From NCBI GenBank assembly GCA_964412375.1, contig CAYPOD010000004.1, positions 62,001 to 126,000 of the forward strand: 64,000 nucleotides of DNA, written 5' to 3'. Below the pieces are notes generated by a model, which had not been told where the DNA came from, did not search any database, and saw only the letters and a program-made list of their open reading frames with translations. The DNA is from CADEDV01 sp964412375 (GTDB taxonomy: Bacteria; Bacteroidota; Bacteroidia; Chitinophagales; Chitinophagaceae). Of the stretch, positions 6,469 through 15,255 are shown piece by piece (the first letter of the stretch is position 1; the number at the start of each line of letters is the position of its first letter). A program made the translations under genes and the position numbers.

Positions 6469-8910
6469 TCAAAACTCAATGATAAAACCGATTGTAGGAA
6501 CGGCAGTGTTGTCATCCAGCACCAGCAGGTAAGGTATCCCGTTAGATCCATCTGCACGGATGGGTTGTCCGTCTGTAGTAAGAAATGCTGTGTTATTTTC
6601 ATTTCTTTTAAAAACATACTGTGGTATAACCGGGTTTGTTGCTGCATACCAATTCGTAATATCGAGGAAGAGGTTCAGCGTGGCTCTTTTGAAGTTCCAT
6701 TTTTTATCAATTCTGACATCACTGGAATGAAATGCTTTTAGCCTGAGTGAATTCAGCCGGTTATAATCCAGTATCCCAATTCCTGTACTCAGGTAATTCA
6801 GTTGTGATTGTGCCATTTCAAAAGGAGTATAAGGAGCACCGCCTTGTAATCGGAATTTTATACCCAATTCCCAATTCTTTTCAAATTTATATCCCCAAAG
6901 AAATGACAGCAGATGGCGGTTGTCCCATGCGCTGGCAATGAATTTATCATCAAGGCCGCTGAAGCGGCTGAAAAACCAGGTGTAGGAAAATGTGCCAAAG
7001 AAACGTTTGGTGAGTTTTTGTTGCGCAAAAAATTCAACACCATAACTATATCCTTTCCCATCTGTAATGACCGCTTCATCGCCGACAACCCCAAAATCAC
7101 CGCCCAGGTTTGCGAGGGATATGCCATCCCTGGCAGATACCGGTACATGGCTATATCGTTTATAAAATGCTTCTAGAGTGAAACGGGTGGTTTGCCTGGG
7201 CAAAAATTCAGTTCCGATCACATAATGAGAGCTTCGGGTATAATCGGCATTCCTGTTTACTAAAACCCCATTATTATCCCTGAAACTAAGAATAGGATAT
7301 ACAGGTATTTTGGCATAGCGTCCGATACTAGCATTTAGCGTCCAGTGATCGTTGATAACATAAGATGCTGAAATACGGGGAGACAATGCCTGCAAGGGGT
7401 TCATTCCCCTTTCAGTGAAACTATTGATGTCAGTCCGGATTCCTGTACTGATACCAAGCCGGTTGTTGAAATAGCGGCGGCTGAGCTGAACAAATGCTCC
7501 CATCTTCCAGAAATCAATAGAAGATTCATAATCATAAACCAGTGCAGGCTGAACAAGATTGTTGTCCTGGTCCCTGATTTCCTGCCTCAAACGTTTAAAA
7601 TTGTCATAGTTTGATTTCACATACTGCGACGAAACGCCATACGATAACTTCCATTCGTTGTAATATTTATTAACATCGAAACGGAGTTTATTCTCAATTT
7701 CCTGTGAGAATATTCCAAATCTGCGTCTGGCTTCATTGCCTTCATCATTATCATCAAACTTTTCAATACTGTTATCAAACATATTTCGACTGATGGCCAG
7801 GTTCCAATAACCATTCCTGATCTGCCGTTTTAAGTTTGCTCCAATAGTATAGCTCCATTGTTGTATGGGAGCAGAAGCGTCAATCACAAACAGCTTTTCA
7901 GGCGAAGCTTTGCGGGGAGCTGCATAGGAGAAATTATCAATGGATCCCACACCGACCAGGGTAAGTGTTGTTTTAGGATCGATGCGGTGTTGAACTTTGT
8001 ATTGAAAGTCCCAATAATTGGGGCGTATGGGAAGATCAATGGCTTCAAATAATAACTGGAGGTAAGATCTTCTTGCTGAAACGAGGAAAGTGGTCTTTTC
8101 GTTAACAGGACCTTCAAGGGTGCCTGCCAGTTCTGTGGCACTAAGCCGGACGTTACCCTGCAAACGATTAGGGTTACCGTTTTTCTGCCGAAACTGCATA
8201 ACGGATGACAACGCATTATCATACCGGGCATCAAAGGCCGATGAACTGAGTTTTACATCTTCAATAAAGCTCACATTGAGGATACCGGTTGGTCCGCCGG
8301 CACTGCCCTGCGTGGCAAAATGGTTGATGACAGGAATCTCAATGCCATCGAGATAATAAACGTTTTCATTGGGGGCGCCGCCGCGGATGATGATATCGTT
8401 ACGAAAATTTCCAACACTTCCCGCAGTGCCGCCCACACCGGGTAAAACCTGTATCACCCTTGAAATATCAAAATTGCCACCGGGATTGCTTCGGATCTCT
8501 TCTGTTGTCAATCGCTGAATACTCAGCGGTGTTTCAAGACTGGCAACCGCAGCCACTCTTTTGGAAGAACTGATGGTAACTGCATCCAGTTGTTTAACCA
8601 ACGGTTCCAATTGAATGGAGAGAACGGTTTCGTTGCCAGAAGTAATGACAATATTATATAAGATCAGTTCCTGGTATCCTGTCGAACTGATACGTATATT
8701 ATAGGTTTTGGGGCTGATGCCGGTGATCCTGAATCTTCCTTCCGCATCTGTGATGGCGCCTGCACCGCTTCCTTCCAGGCTGATGCTGACACCGGCGAGC
8801 AAGGCTTGCATATTTTTATCAGAAACGTTCCCCGAGATACTGCCCGTTCGCTGCCCCAGGACCGGGATGTAATGGACAGTGAATAAAAGCAGAAGAATGA
8901 TCTTGTTCAT
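6469..8910 (-). CDS. TonB-dependent receptor with carboxypeptidase-regulatory-like domain
   Basis: An 813-residue outer-membrane receptor. After a signal peptide (about residues 1-19, ending LGQ) there is a carboxypeptidase-regulatory-like beta-sandwich (about 22-105, GSISGNVSDKNMQALLAGVSI) typical of Bacteroidota. The plug domain follows (about 125-235, with VIQVLPGVGG, NDIIIRGG and YYLDGIEIP), then a beta-barrel to the C-terminal aromatic residue (GFIIEF). It imports a substrate across the outer membrane using TonB energy. No SusD partner is adjacent. It is divergent, with 80 bases between, from an S9 peptidase with a signal peptide, so a peptide-related substrate is possible (inference). 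Confidence 0.9.
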   Translation of the reverse strand: MNKIILLLLFTVHYIPVLGQRTGSISGNVSDKNMQALLAGVSISLEGSGAGAITDAEGRFRITGISPKTYNIRISSTGYQELILYNIVITSGNETVLSIQLEPLVKQLDAVTISSSKRVAAVASLETPLSIQRLTTEEIRSNPGGNFDISRVIQVLPGVGGTAGSVGNFRNDIIIRGGAPNENVYYLDGIEIPVINHFATQGSAGGPTGILNVSFIEDVKLSSSAFDARYDNALSSVMQFRQKNGNPNRLQGNVRLSATELAGTLEGPVNEKTTFLVSARRSYLQLLFEAIDLPIRPNYWDFQYKVQHRIDPKTTLTLVGVGSIDNFSYAAPRKASPEKLFVIDASAPIQQWSYTIGANLKRQIRNGYWNLAISRNMFDNSIEKFDDNDEGNEARRRFGIFSQEIENKLRFDVNKYYNEWKLSYGVSSQYVKSNYDNFKRLRQEIRDQDNNLVQPALVYDYESSIDFWKMGAFVQLSRRYFNNRLGISTGIRTDINSFTERGMNPLQALSPRISASYVINDHWTLNASIGRYAKIPVYPILSFRDNNGVLVNRNADYTRSSHYVIGTEFLPRQTTRFTLEAFYKRYSHVPVSARDGISLANLGGDFGVVGDEAVITDGKGYSYGVEFFAQQKLTKRFFGTFSYTWFFSRFSGLDDKFIASAWDNRHLLSFLWGYKFEKNWELGIKFRLQGGAPYTPFEMAQSQLNYLSTGIGILDYNRLNSLRLKAFHSSDVRIDKKWNFKRATLNLFLDITNWYAATNPVIPQYVFKRNENNTAFLTTDGQPIRADGSNGIPYLLVLDDNTAVPTIGFIIEF

Positions 8911-8990
8911 AATCCTATATTCGTACCCTCAAACAATGAATCCTTGCTTTTGTTTAGCCTTTGGATGCGATTTTTTTTAATTTCTTTATC

Positions 8991-11900
8991 ATGAAAAAAA
9001 GCTGCTTGTTTCTAATTCTCACCGGCCTTTTCCCAATACTTACGCTGGCCCAGAAAAAACCTCTCGATCATTCCGTGTATGATGGCTGGCAAAGCATCGG
9101 TGAACGGATGATCAGCAACGATGGCAAATGGGTGGTTTATACCATAAATGTGCAGCAGGGGGATAATGAACTGGTGATCCAGTCTTCCGATACAAAGTTT
9201 AAAATGACAGTGTCGCGGGGCTATAACGCAATGATCACCGAAGACAGCCGCTTTGCTGTTTTTAAGATCAGGCCATGGTATAAAGACACAAGAGAGGCGA
9301 GGATCAAAAAAAAGCGACCGGATGATATGCCGAAAGATTCTTTTGCCATTGTGGAATTAGGAAAAGAAGTAGTGTGGAAAGTGGCAGCAGTGAAAAATTA
9401 TAAATCACTGGAAAAAGAGGCAGGCTGGGTAGCTTATCACCTGGAGAAAACTCCTGAAAAGAAAGAGGCGACTTCGCCAAAGAAAACAGATGCTGCACCT
9501 GATAAAAAAATTGCAGACAGCCTCAGCCGCATCATAGATTCGCTGCAACAGGTGATACAAAGCATCCCTCAAAAAAAGAAAAAGGGCAGGGATGATGAAA
9601 TGCAGGGTGAGGAAGACATTCACCACTCACCATCCGCCACAGCGGACAAGTTCACCATTCATGATAACGATTTTGCAGATAGCGACGACGCTCCCTCCGG
9701 GCCGGTTGATGCCGGAACCGACCTGGTGCTGCGCAACCTCAGCAGCGGGCAGGAAAAAATCTTCAATAACGTTCTCGAATATTATTTCAGCAAAACAGGC
9801 GGCAAGCTGCTGATAGAACAGGCTAAGAACCCCAAAGACTCATTGAGTCTGCCTACAGTTGTTTTATTCGATCTGAATACCGGCACTGCAAAAACGTTGA
9901 GCAGTAAAGGGAATGATTTTAAGAATTTCAGTTTTTCAGAAGATGGCTCGCAGGTGGCGTATGTGGCCGAAAGAGATGCCAGGCCCAAAGACCTGCAGAA
10001 ATTCTATCGCCTCTGGTACTATAAAGACGGCATGGACAGCGCCATACTGCTGGTGGACAAGCACACGGCAGGTATGAAGCTCGGTATGACGGTGAGTGAA
10101 TTTGGCAATACGAGTTTCAGCAAAAGCGGTAAGAGATTATTTTTTGGAGTGGGGCAAATTCAGCCGCCGAGGGATACCACGATCATTGAAATTGATATGC
10201 CGAAGGTGGACATCTGGCATTACAAGGATGATTACCTGCAGACCGTGCAACTATTACCGGCAAGGTTAAGGGCTGCCCAGCAGGAAAATTTCCTCGCAGT
10301 GTATGACCTCGGCGCTGGAACGATAAAGCAATTGGGCAGCAAAGAAATTCCGCAAGTCATTCCTGTTAACGAAGGTGATGGGGATACCTTCATCGGTGTG
10401 ACAGATGTGGGCCGACGCATCGAGGGCCAGTGGCTGGGGGCAGGCAGTACAAGAAAAGATATTTATGCCATTGATGTGAAATCAGGAGAAAAGAAACTGG
10501 TGAAGCAAAAACTGCATGGACAGGTCTATCCTTCTTCAACAGGCAGATACATTTTGTGGTATGACCGTATCGCCAGACATTATTTTGCCTGGGATGGTAA
10601 GACAACAAGAAATATTTCTTCGGCGATTAAAGTGCCATTATGGAATGAAGACAGCCAGGTGCCTGATGAACCGGGGCCTTATGGGGTGATGAGATGGTTG
10701 GAAAATGATGAAGCTGTTTTTGTGTATGACAGATATGATGTATGGCAGCTTGATCCTGCCGGAAATCAAAGTCCATTGCAAATAACAAAAGGCAGAGCCG
10801 GTAAAATGGTCTATCGTTATGTAAATCTTGAACCGGAAGAAGGAGCCATTGCTGTTGGAAAGAAAATTTATTTGCGGACTTTCAATGAAAAGGACAAAAG
10901 TAGCGGACTCATTGCCAGGAAAGGAACTGATGTGCTGGTGATCATTAGTAACAGGAATGCGAATATTTCAAATTTCGTAAAAGCAAAGCAGAATGATAAC
11001 TTAATTTATATCAAAGAATCGTTTAAAGAACCTGGTGATTTATATGTTTATGATCCAACGGCCGATGCTGTAGCCGGAACAGATGGATTGCCTCAGCTCC
11101 AAAGACTTTCTTCCATCAACCCTCAACAATCCAATTACCTCTGGGGCACCTCCGAACTTTTTAAATGGAAAGCTTATAATGGCAAAGAGGCAACGGGTAT
11201 AGTTTACAAGCCGGAAAATTTTGACCCAAAGAAAAAATACCCGGTTATTATTTATTTCTATGAAAAGCTAAGCCAGGGTTTGCATGATTACAAAGCCCCG
11301 GCGCCGATCCGCAGTGCGGTGAATGTGTCTTATTTTGTCAGCAATGGTTATATCATTTTCATGCCAGACATTCATTACACAACCGGTCGCCCCGGAAGAA
11401 ATGCCTATGATTATATAGTAAGCGGGGCAAGGGCCTTGGCAAAAAACAAGTGGGTGGACAGTACCAACATGGCCTTGCAGGGACATAGCTGGGGTGGTTA
11501 CCAGGCAGCGCAACTGGCAACAATGACAAAACTGTTTAAAGTAGTATGGGCTGGTGCGCCGGTGGCAAATATGACCAGCGCCTATGGTGGCATACGGTGG
11601 GAGAGTGGTGCCAACCGGCAATTTCAGTATGAAAAAACACAAAGCCGTATCGGCGCCACTTTGTGGGAGAAACCCAATTTATATATTGAGAACTCCCCAT
11701 TGTTTCATTTGAATAAAGTGACAGCGCCAATGGTCATAATGCACAATGATGCAGACGGCGCTGTGCCCTGGTACCAGGGTATAGAATTGTTTACGGGCTT
11801 AAGAAGATTGGGAAAAAAAGTGTGGATGTTTAATTATAACGGCCAGGGACACGGGTTGACACAGCGACAGGATATGCTGGATTACCATATCCGGATGCAA

Positions 11901-12008
11901 CAGTTTTTTGATCATATGCTGAAAGGGGCAAAACCAACGAAATGGATCACTGAAGGTGTGCCGGCTGTGAAGAAAGGGAAAGATTGGGGGCTGGAGTTAG
12001 TGGATTAG
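8991..12008 (+). CDS. S9 family (prolyl oligopeptidase-like) serine peptidase, exported
   Basis: A 1005-residue protein counted from the ATG at 8991, which begins a clear signal peptide (MKKSCLFLILTGLFPILTLAQ, positions 1-21); an in-frame TTG 30 bases earlier is rejected. The N-terminal two thirds are beta-propeller-like, with a Lys-rich insert at about residues 150-220. The C-terminal alpha/beta hydrolase domain carries Ser833 in GHSWGGY, Asp922 in HNDADGAVP and His954 in GQGHG, the S9 catalytic triad. It probably degrades peptides in the periplasm or at the surface. It is longer than the usual dipeptidyl-peptidase, nearer to the glutamyl-endopeptidase-like branch of S9. Neighbour: a divergent TonB receptor. 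Confidence 0.9.
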   Translation: MKKSCLFLILTGLFPILTLAQKKPLDHSVYDGWQSIGERMISNDGKWVVYTINVQQGDNELVIQSSDTKFKMTVSRGYNAMITEDSRFAVFKIRPWYKDTREARIKKKRPDDMPKDSFAIVELGKEVVWKVAAVKNYKSLEKEAGWVAYHLEKTPEKKEATSPKKTDAAPDKKIADSLSRIIDSLQQVIQSIPQKKKKGRDDEMQGEEDIHHSPSATADKFTIHDNDFADSDDAPSGPVDAGTDLVLRNLSSGQEKIFNNVLEYYFSKTGGKLLIEQAKNPKDSLSLPTVVLFDLNTGTAKTLSSKGNDFKNFSFSEDGSQVAYVAERDARPKDLQKFYRLWYYKDGMDSAILLVDKHTAGMKLGMTVSEFGNTSFSKSGKRLFFGVGQIQPPRDTTIIEIDMPKVDIWHYKDDYLQTVQLLPARLRAAQQENFLAVYDLGAGTIKQLGSKEIPQVIPVNEGDGDTFIGVTDVGRRIEGQWLGAGSTRKDIYAIDVKSGEKKLVKQKLHGQVYPSSTGRYILWYDRIARHYFAWDGKTTRNISSAIKVPLWNEDSQVPDEPGPYGVMRWLENDEAVFVYDRYDVWQLDPAGNQSPLQITKGRAGKMVYRYVNLEPEEGAIAVGKKIYLRTFNEKDKSSGLIARKGTDVLVIISNRNANISNFVKAKQNDNLIYIKESFKEPGDLYVYDPTADAVAGTDGLPQLQRLSSINPQQSNYLWGTSELFKWKAYNGKEATGIVYKPENFDPKKKYPVIIYFYEKLSQGLHDYKAPAPIRSAVNVSYFVSNGYIIFMPDIHYTTGRPGRNAYDYIVSGARALAKNKWVDSTNMALQGHSWGGYQAAQLATMTKLFKVVWAGAPVANMTSAYGGIRWESGANRQFQYEKTQSRIGATLWEKPNLYIENSPLFHLNKVTAPMVIMHNDADGAVPWYQGIELFTGLRRLGKKVWMFNYNGQGHGLTQRQDMLDYHIRMQQFFDHMLKGAKPTKWITEGVPAVKKGKDWGLELVD

Positions 12009-12106
12009 TTTTTTCGGTTAATAGATATTGATTAATCGGGCATTCATGCATTATCAACTTTAGCAAACCCACTAATTAATTAATAAACCATAACCATTAA
12101 TCGCTT

Positions 12107-12826
12107 CTACGCTGCTTGTATCGAAATAAATTTCACTAAACTCCTTTTGGCTATCGGCAACAGCGTTTCATCAAGCGGGTAGCTTAGTTCTGTTTCGATT
12201 GCATACACTGCCGGGTTAGGTAAATCTTTCCGGTAACGGATCAGTTCCGACTTGATATGCTCATAAGTGTTGCTGATGCTCCGGTACCTATGATCGACAA
12301 AAGATGTTTTGATGCTCCGGTATTTTTCATCATGTTTTTCAAAGATGGAAAGCCGGTAATGATACACATGGGTATGGTGCATTATTTTCGTAGTTAAAAA
12401 GAAATAACCTTCCTGTGTATCCAAAGGTATCAGACCGACAGGAGCGATATTCAGGTTCTCTTCCACAAATTCGTAGATCTCGGAGCCATTGTGAATGGTG
12501 CTTTTTATTTTTCCGGCAGAATAGTGTATGATGTCTTCCAGTTCCTGCATCAGTTCATCATCTTCTATCATCTGTTCATACAGTAATTGTAATTTCTCCA
12601 TCTGGATGCCGGTGAGTTTTTTAGGAAAATGTTCCTGCAGGTATTTTTTATTTTCCCGGAAAGCAACGATGTTGTTGTAGTGAAAAACTACATCAGCTAA
12701 TTGGGGATATAGTTTGTTTTCGTTAAAGTAGCGGTTCACTTCCTGCAGGTAGGCCAAAAGGGTATATTTTTTCAATTCAAAATCAATGCGGCCTTCAGCA
12801 AACCAGGTTTCAGATAATTTTTTCAT
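12107..12826 (-). CDS. Conserved-looking protein of unknown function
   Basis: I do not recognise this 239-residue protein. It has no signal peptide and no membrane segment. It begins MKKLSETWFAEGRIDFELKKYTLLAYLQ and is rich in charged helices up to about residue 110 (QMEKLQLLYEQMIEDDELMQELEDI). A more beta-like half follows with many His and Tyr (TTKIMHHTHVYHYRLSIF). The codon pattern looks coding and no competing frame is plausible. It stands alone between the S9 peptidase (convergent) and the histidine phosphatase (divergent), so context gives little. It is likely cytoplasmic. Confidence 0.75.
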   Translation of the reverse strand: MKKLSETWFAEGRIDFELKKYTLLAYLQEVNRYFNENKLYPQLADVVFHYNNIVAFRENKKYLQEHFPKKLTGIQMEKLQLLYEQMIEDDELMQELEDIIHYSAGKIKSTIHNGSEIYEFVEENLNIAPVGLIPLDTQEGYFFLTTKIMHHTHVYHYRLSIFEKHDEKYRSIKTSFVDHRYRSISNTYEHIKSELIRYRKDLPNPAVYAIETELSYPLDETLLPIAKRSLVKFISIQAA

Positions 12827-12915
12827 AACTGTGCGGGTTAAGTATAAAAACTAATTTACAAAAAAGACGGAAAGAATTATAGCAGGGGTTAACTTTAGCT
12901 GTTAAAACTTTGTAT

Positions 12916-13410
12916 ATGAAATACTTTTTGCCTGTCGTACTGGTGCTTTTTGCTTCCTGCAGCCATTCTTACTATATAGTCCGGCATGCGGAAAAAGCGG
13001 CGCCCGGGCCTAATATGACCAGTGATGTGCCGCTAAGCCCGGAAGGGGAGCAACGGGCACAGGATCTGAAAGAGATTATGAAAAACAAGAAAATAACCTT
13101 TATCTATTCTACCAACACCATCCGTACCAAATCAACGGCAAAACCAACTGCCGACCATTTTGGGTTAAGTGCAGAAATTTACGGCCCCCGGCCTGATACT
13201 GCTTTTATCAGTCTTTTAAAAACAAAATCAAAAAATACATTAGTGGTGGGTCATTCCAATACGGTGGATGATGTGGTGAATATGCTTTGCGGTGAAACAA
13301 AAGTGAATGGAGACCTGCCCGAAACTGTTTATGACAATCTTTTTATTGTCAGAAAAAAAGGTAAAAAGTATCACTTTCAGCAAAAGAAATACGGAAGCCC
13401 TACGCCTTAA
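12916..13410 (+). CDS. Histidine phosphatase superfamily lipoprotein
   Basis: A 164-residue protein from the ATG at 12916; a TTG two codons earlier is less likely. The start MKYFLPVVLVLFASC is a lipoprotein signal with the acylated Cys at 15. The RHG-type motif appears at once after it as YIVRHAEKA, and the second catalytic His is in the VVGHSNT segment about 95 residues later. The arrangement resembles the small SixA/phosphoglycerate-mutase-like branch of histidine phosphatases, here secreted and membrane-anchored. Substrate unknown. It precedes a second exported hydrolase gene by 30 bases and may be co-transcribed with it. Confidence 0.85.
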   Translation: MKYFLPVVLVLFASCSHSYYIVRHAEKAAPGPNMTSDVPLSPEGEQRAQDLKEIMKNKKITFIYSTNTIRTKSTAKPTADHFGLSAEIYGPRPDTAFISLLKTKSKNTLVVGHSNTVDDVVNMLCGETKVNGDLPETVYDNLFIVRKKGKKYHFQQKKYGSPTP

Positions 13411-13440
13411 AAGTGTAGTTACTATCTTCAACACCGGTTT

Positions 13441-14523
13441 ATGAAACATTTCAGACTGGTTTTTTTATTTATGAGTTCATTAAGTGCCCAATCACAAACT
13501 GGCCGTGAGGAGATGCTTGATGCGGTCTTCGCTGAGTATTTCAGGGGTGATGAACCCGGCGGGGCGGTGTTGCTGGCGCAGGATGGAAAGATCATATACC
13601 AGAAGGGATTTGGTATTGCAGATGTGCAGACAAAAGAGCCTGTCACTGTACATACGCTTTTCAATACCGGTTCCATCAGCAAAACATTTATCGCTTATGG
13701 CATCCTCAGGCTGGCAGAACAGGGTAAACTGTCATTGGATGATGAATTGGATAAATATTTCCCTGATTTTGATAAAAAAGAAATTGCCCGAAAAGTAAAA
13801 CTGTATCATCTGCTCACCCACACATCAGGTATTCCTGACAGCCGCAAGGTGAGTGAGCAAAGAGAATTTTATCTCACAGCAAAGGATGAAGAGAACTTTG
13901 CACCGTTGAAAAAAACGGAATCATTATTGTTTGAACCCGGCACCCGGTATCAATATTCTAACCCCGCATTCAACGGGCTGGCACTGATCATTGAAAAGGT
14001 GAGCGGCCAAAAATGGCAGCATTATATTGCAGAAACTATTTTCAGGCCATCTGGCATGAATGCTTCAACGATTACCGATGGCCCGCACCCCCAATCCGGT
14101 GTGGCCCACGCCTATATTTTAAATGAACAGAAGGAGTTTGAAGAACTGGACTATGGCGAAGAACCAACCTTCGCTGCGGCAGGCAATGGTGGTGTGTGGA
14201 GCAGTGTTTCGGAATTGTGGAAATATGAGCAGGCAATTCAAAAACATCTCTTTCTTTCGCCACAAGGGATAAACAGGTCAAGAACTGTATTTCCATTTGC
14301 CGGATGGACAGACAGCCTGCCACAAAGGCTGGGCCTGAGTTGGTTTATTACAAAAGACAACGGTACGGATTTGACCGGGCATACAGGGTCGCAGGGTGGA
14401 TTTATCAGCGATTATTGCTGGTGGCCGGGAAAAAAGCTCTTTTATGTGCTGCTTTGCAATATCACTAAACCTACCCGGGAAATAAGAAACAGGGTCTTTG
14501 AGATTGCCGGAAAAAATTTTTAA
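13441..14523 (+). CDS. Serine hydrolase, class C beta-lactamase/PBP fold
   Basis: A 360-residue exported protein with a short signal peptide (about 1-17, ending SAQ). The nucleophile motif SxxK is Ser78-Ile-Ser-Lys81 in NTGSISK, the YxN motif is Tyr172-Ser-Asn174 in YQYSNPAF, and the third motif is HTGSQGG near residue 318. This is the beta-lactamase/D-alanyl carboxypeptidase/esterase EstB family. Such proteins may be peptidases, esterases or cell-wall enzymes; antibiotic resistance cannot be inferred. It starts 30 bases after the phosphatase lipoprotein gene. Confidence 0.88.
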   Translation: MKHFRLVFLFMSSLSAQSQTGREEMLDAVFAEYFRGDEPGGAVLLAQDGKIIYQKGFGIADVQTKEPVTVHTLFNTGSISKTFIAYGILRLAEQGKLSLDDELDKYFPDFDKKEIARKVKLYHLLTHTSGIPDSRKVSEQREFYLTAKDEENFAPLKKTESLLFEPGTRYQYSNPAFNGLALIIEKVSGQKWQHYIAETIFRPSGMNASTITDGPHPQSGVAHAYILNEQKEFEELDYGEEPTFAAAGNGGVWSSVSELWKYEQAIQKHLFLSPQGINRSRTVFPFAGWTDSLPQRLGLSWFITKDNGTDLTGHTGSQGGFISDYCWWPGKKLFYVLLCNITKPTREIRNRVFEIAGKNF

Positions 14524-14652
14524 GGTTCAGAATATGTAAATCAGCATTTTGGACTACGGAATTTCCATTGCTGCCAGGATACACAGAAAAGCAGTGCAGA
14601 TAGTCGTAAATTAGGGAATGGCAACCATTTAATTCTTTCTTCCGATTGGTGA

Positions 14653-15255
14653 ATGAAACCAGATTATCCATTGCTGTCTGCCGAAGAACTGACCTACCAT
14701 ATCGGGGCTTGTGCCCTGAACAAAAGGGAGAGCCAGAAGGTTCTCTATAATTCTTTTTATGGCTATGCTATGGCCATCTGCGACCGTTACACAAACAATG
14801 ATGAAGATGCTATTGAGATTCTGAACGACGGGTTCTTAAAAATTTTCAGAGAAATTCACCACTATAGTCCCGCTTATACCGATGTGGTTAGTTCATTTAA
14901 AGGCTGGCTCAGGAAGATCATGGTCTATACCGCCATTGACCATTTCAGGAAGTATCATAAACATAAAATGGTCACAGATATTGACCCGGTTATCATGCAG
15001 GTGCCAACAGCCGGCGAAGACGCCCTGGATAAGCTTTCTTATGAAGAAATCATCCGGGGCATCCAGGAATTATCGCCGGGTTATCGCACGGTACTCAATT
15101 TGTTTATCATCGACGGATTAAGTCACGATGAGATCGCAGCACAGTTAGGCATTTCAACCGGGACATCCAAGTCCAACCTTTCCAAGGCAAGAAGACAGCT
15201 ACAAAAAATTTTATTTAAACATTATAAAATAGAAGCAGCCAAAAATGCAGTTTGA
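14653..15255 (+). CDS. ECF-type RNA polymerase sigma factor
   Basis: A 200-residue sigma-70 family protein of the extracytoplasmic-function group. Region 2 spans about residues 28-100 (LYNSFYGYAMAICDRYTNNDEDAIEILNDGF, then FKGWLRKIMVYTAIDHFRK). Region 4 spans about 130-190 (GIQELSPGYRTVLNLFIIDGLSHDEIAAQLGIS then SNLSKARRQL). It overlaps the next gene by 11 bases, so the two are translationally coupled. That partner is a single-helix membrane protein with a C-terminal barrel, in the place where an anti-sigma factor would be expected. Its target promoters are unknown. Confidence 0.93.
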   Translation: MKPDYPLLSAEELTYHIGACALNKRESQKVLYNSFYGYAMAICDRYTNNDEDAIEILNDGFLKIFREIHHYSPAYTDVVSSFKGWLRKIMVYTAIDHFRKYHKHKMVTDIDPVIMQVPTAGEDALDKLSYEEIIRGIQELSPGYRTVLNLFIIDGLSHDEIAAQLGISTGTSKSNLSKARRQLQKILFKHYKIEAAKNAV

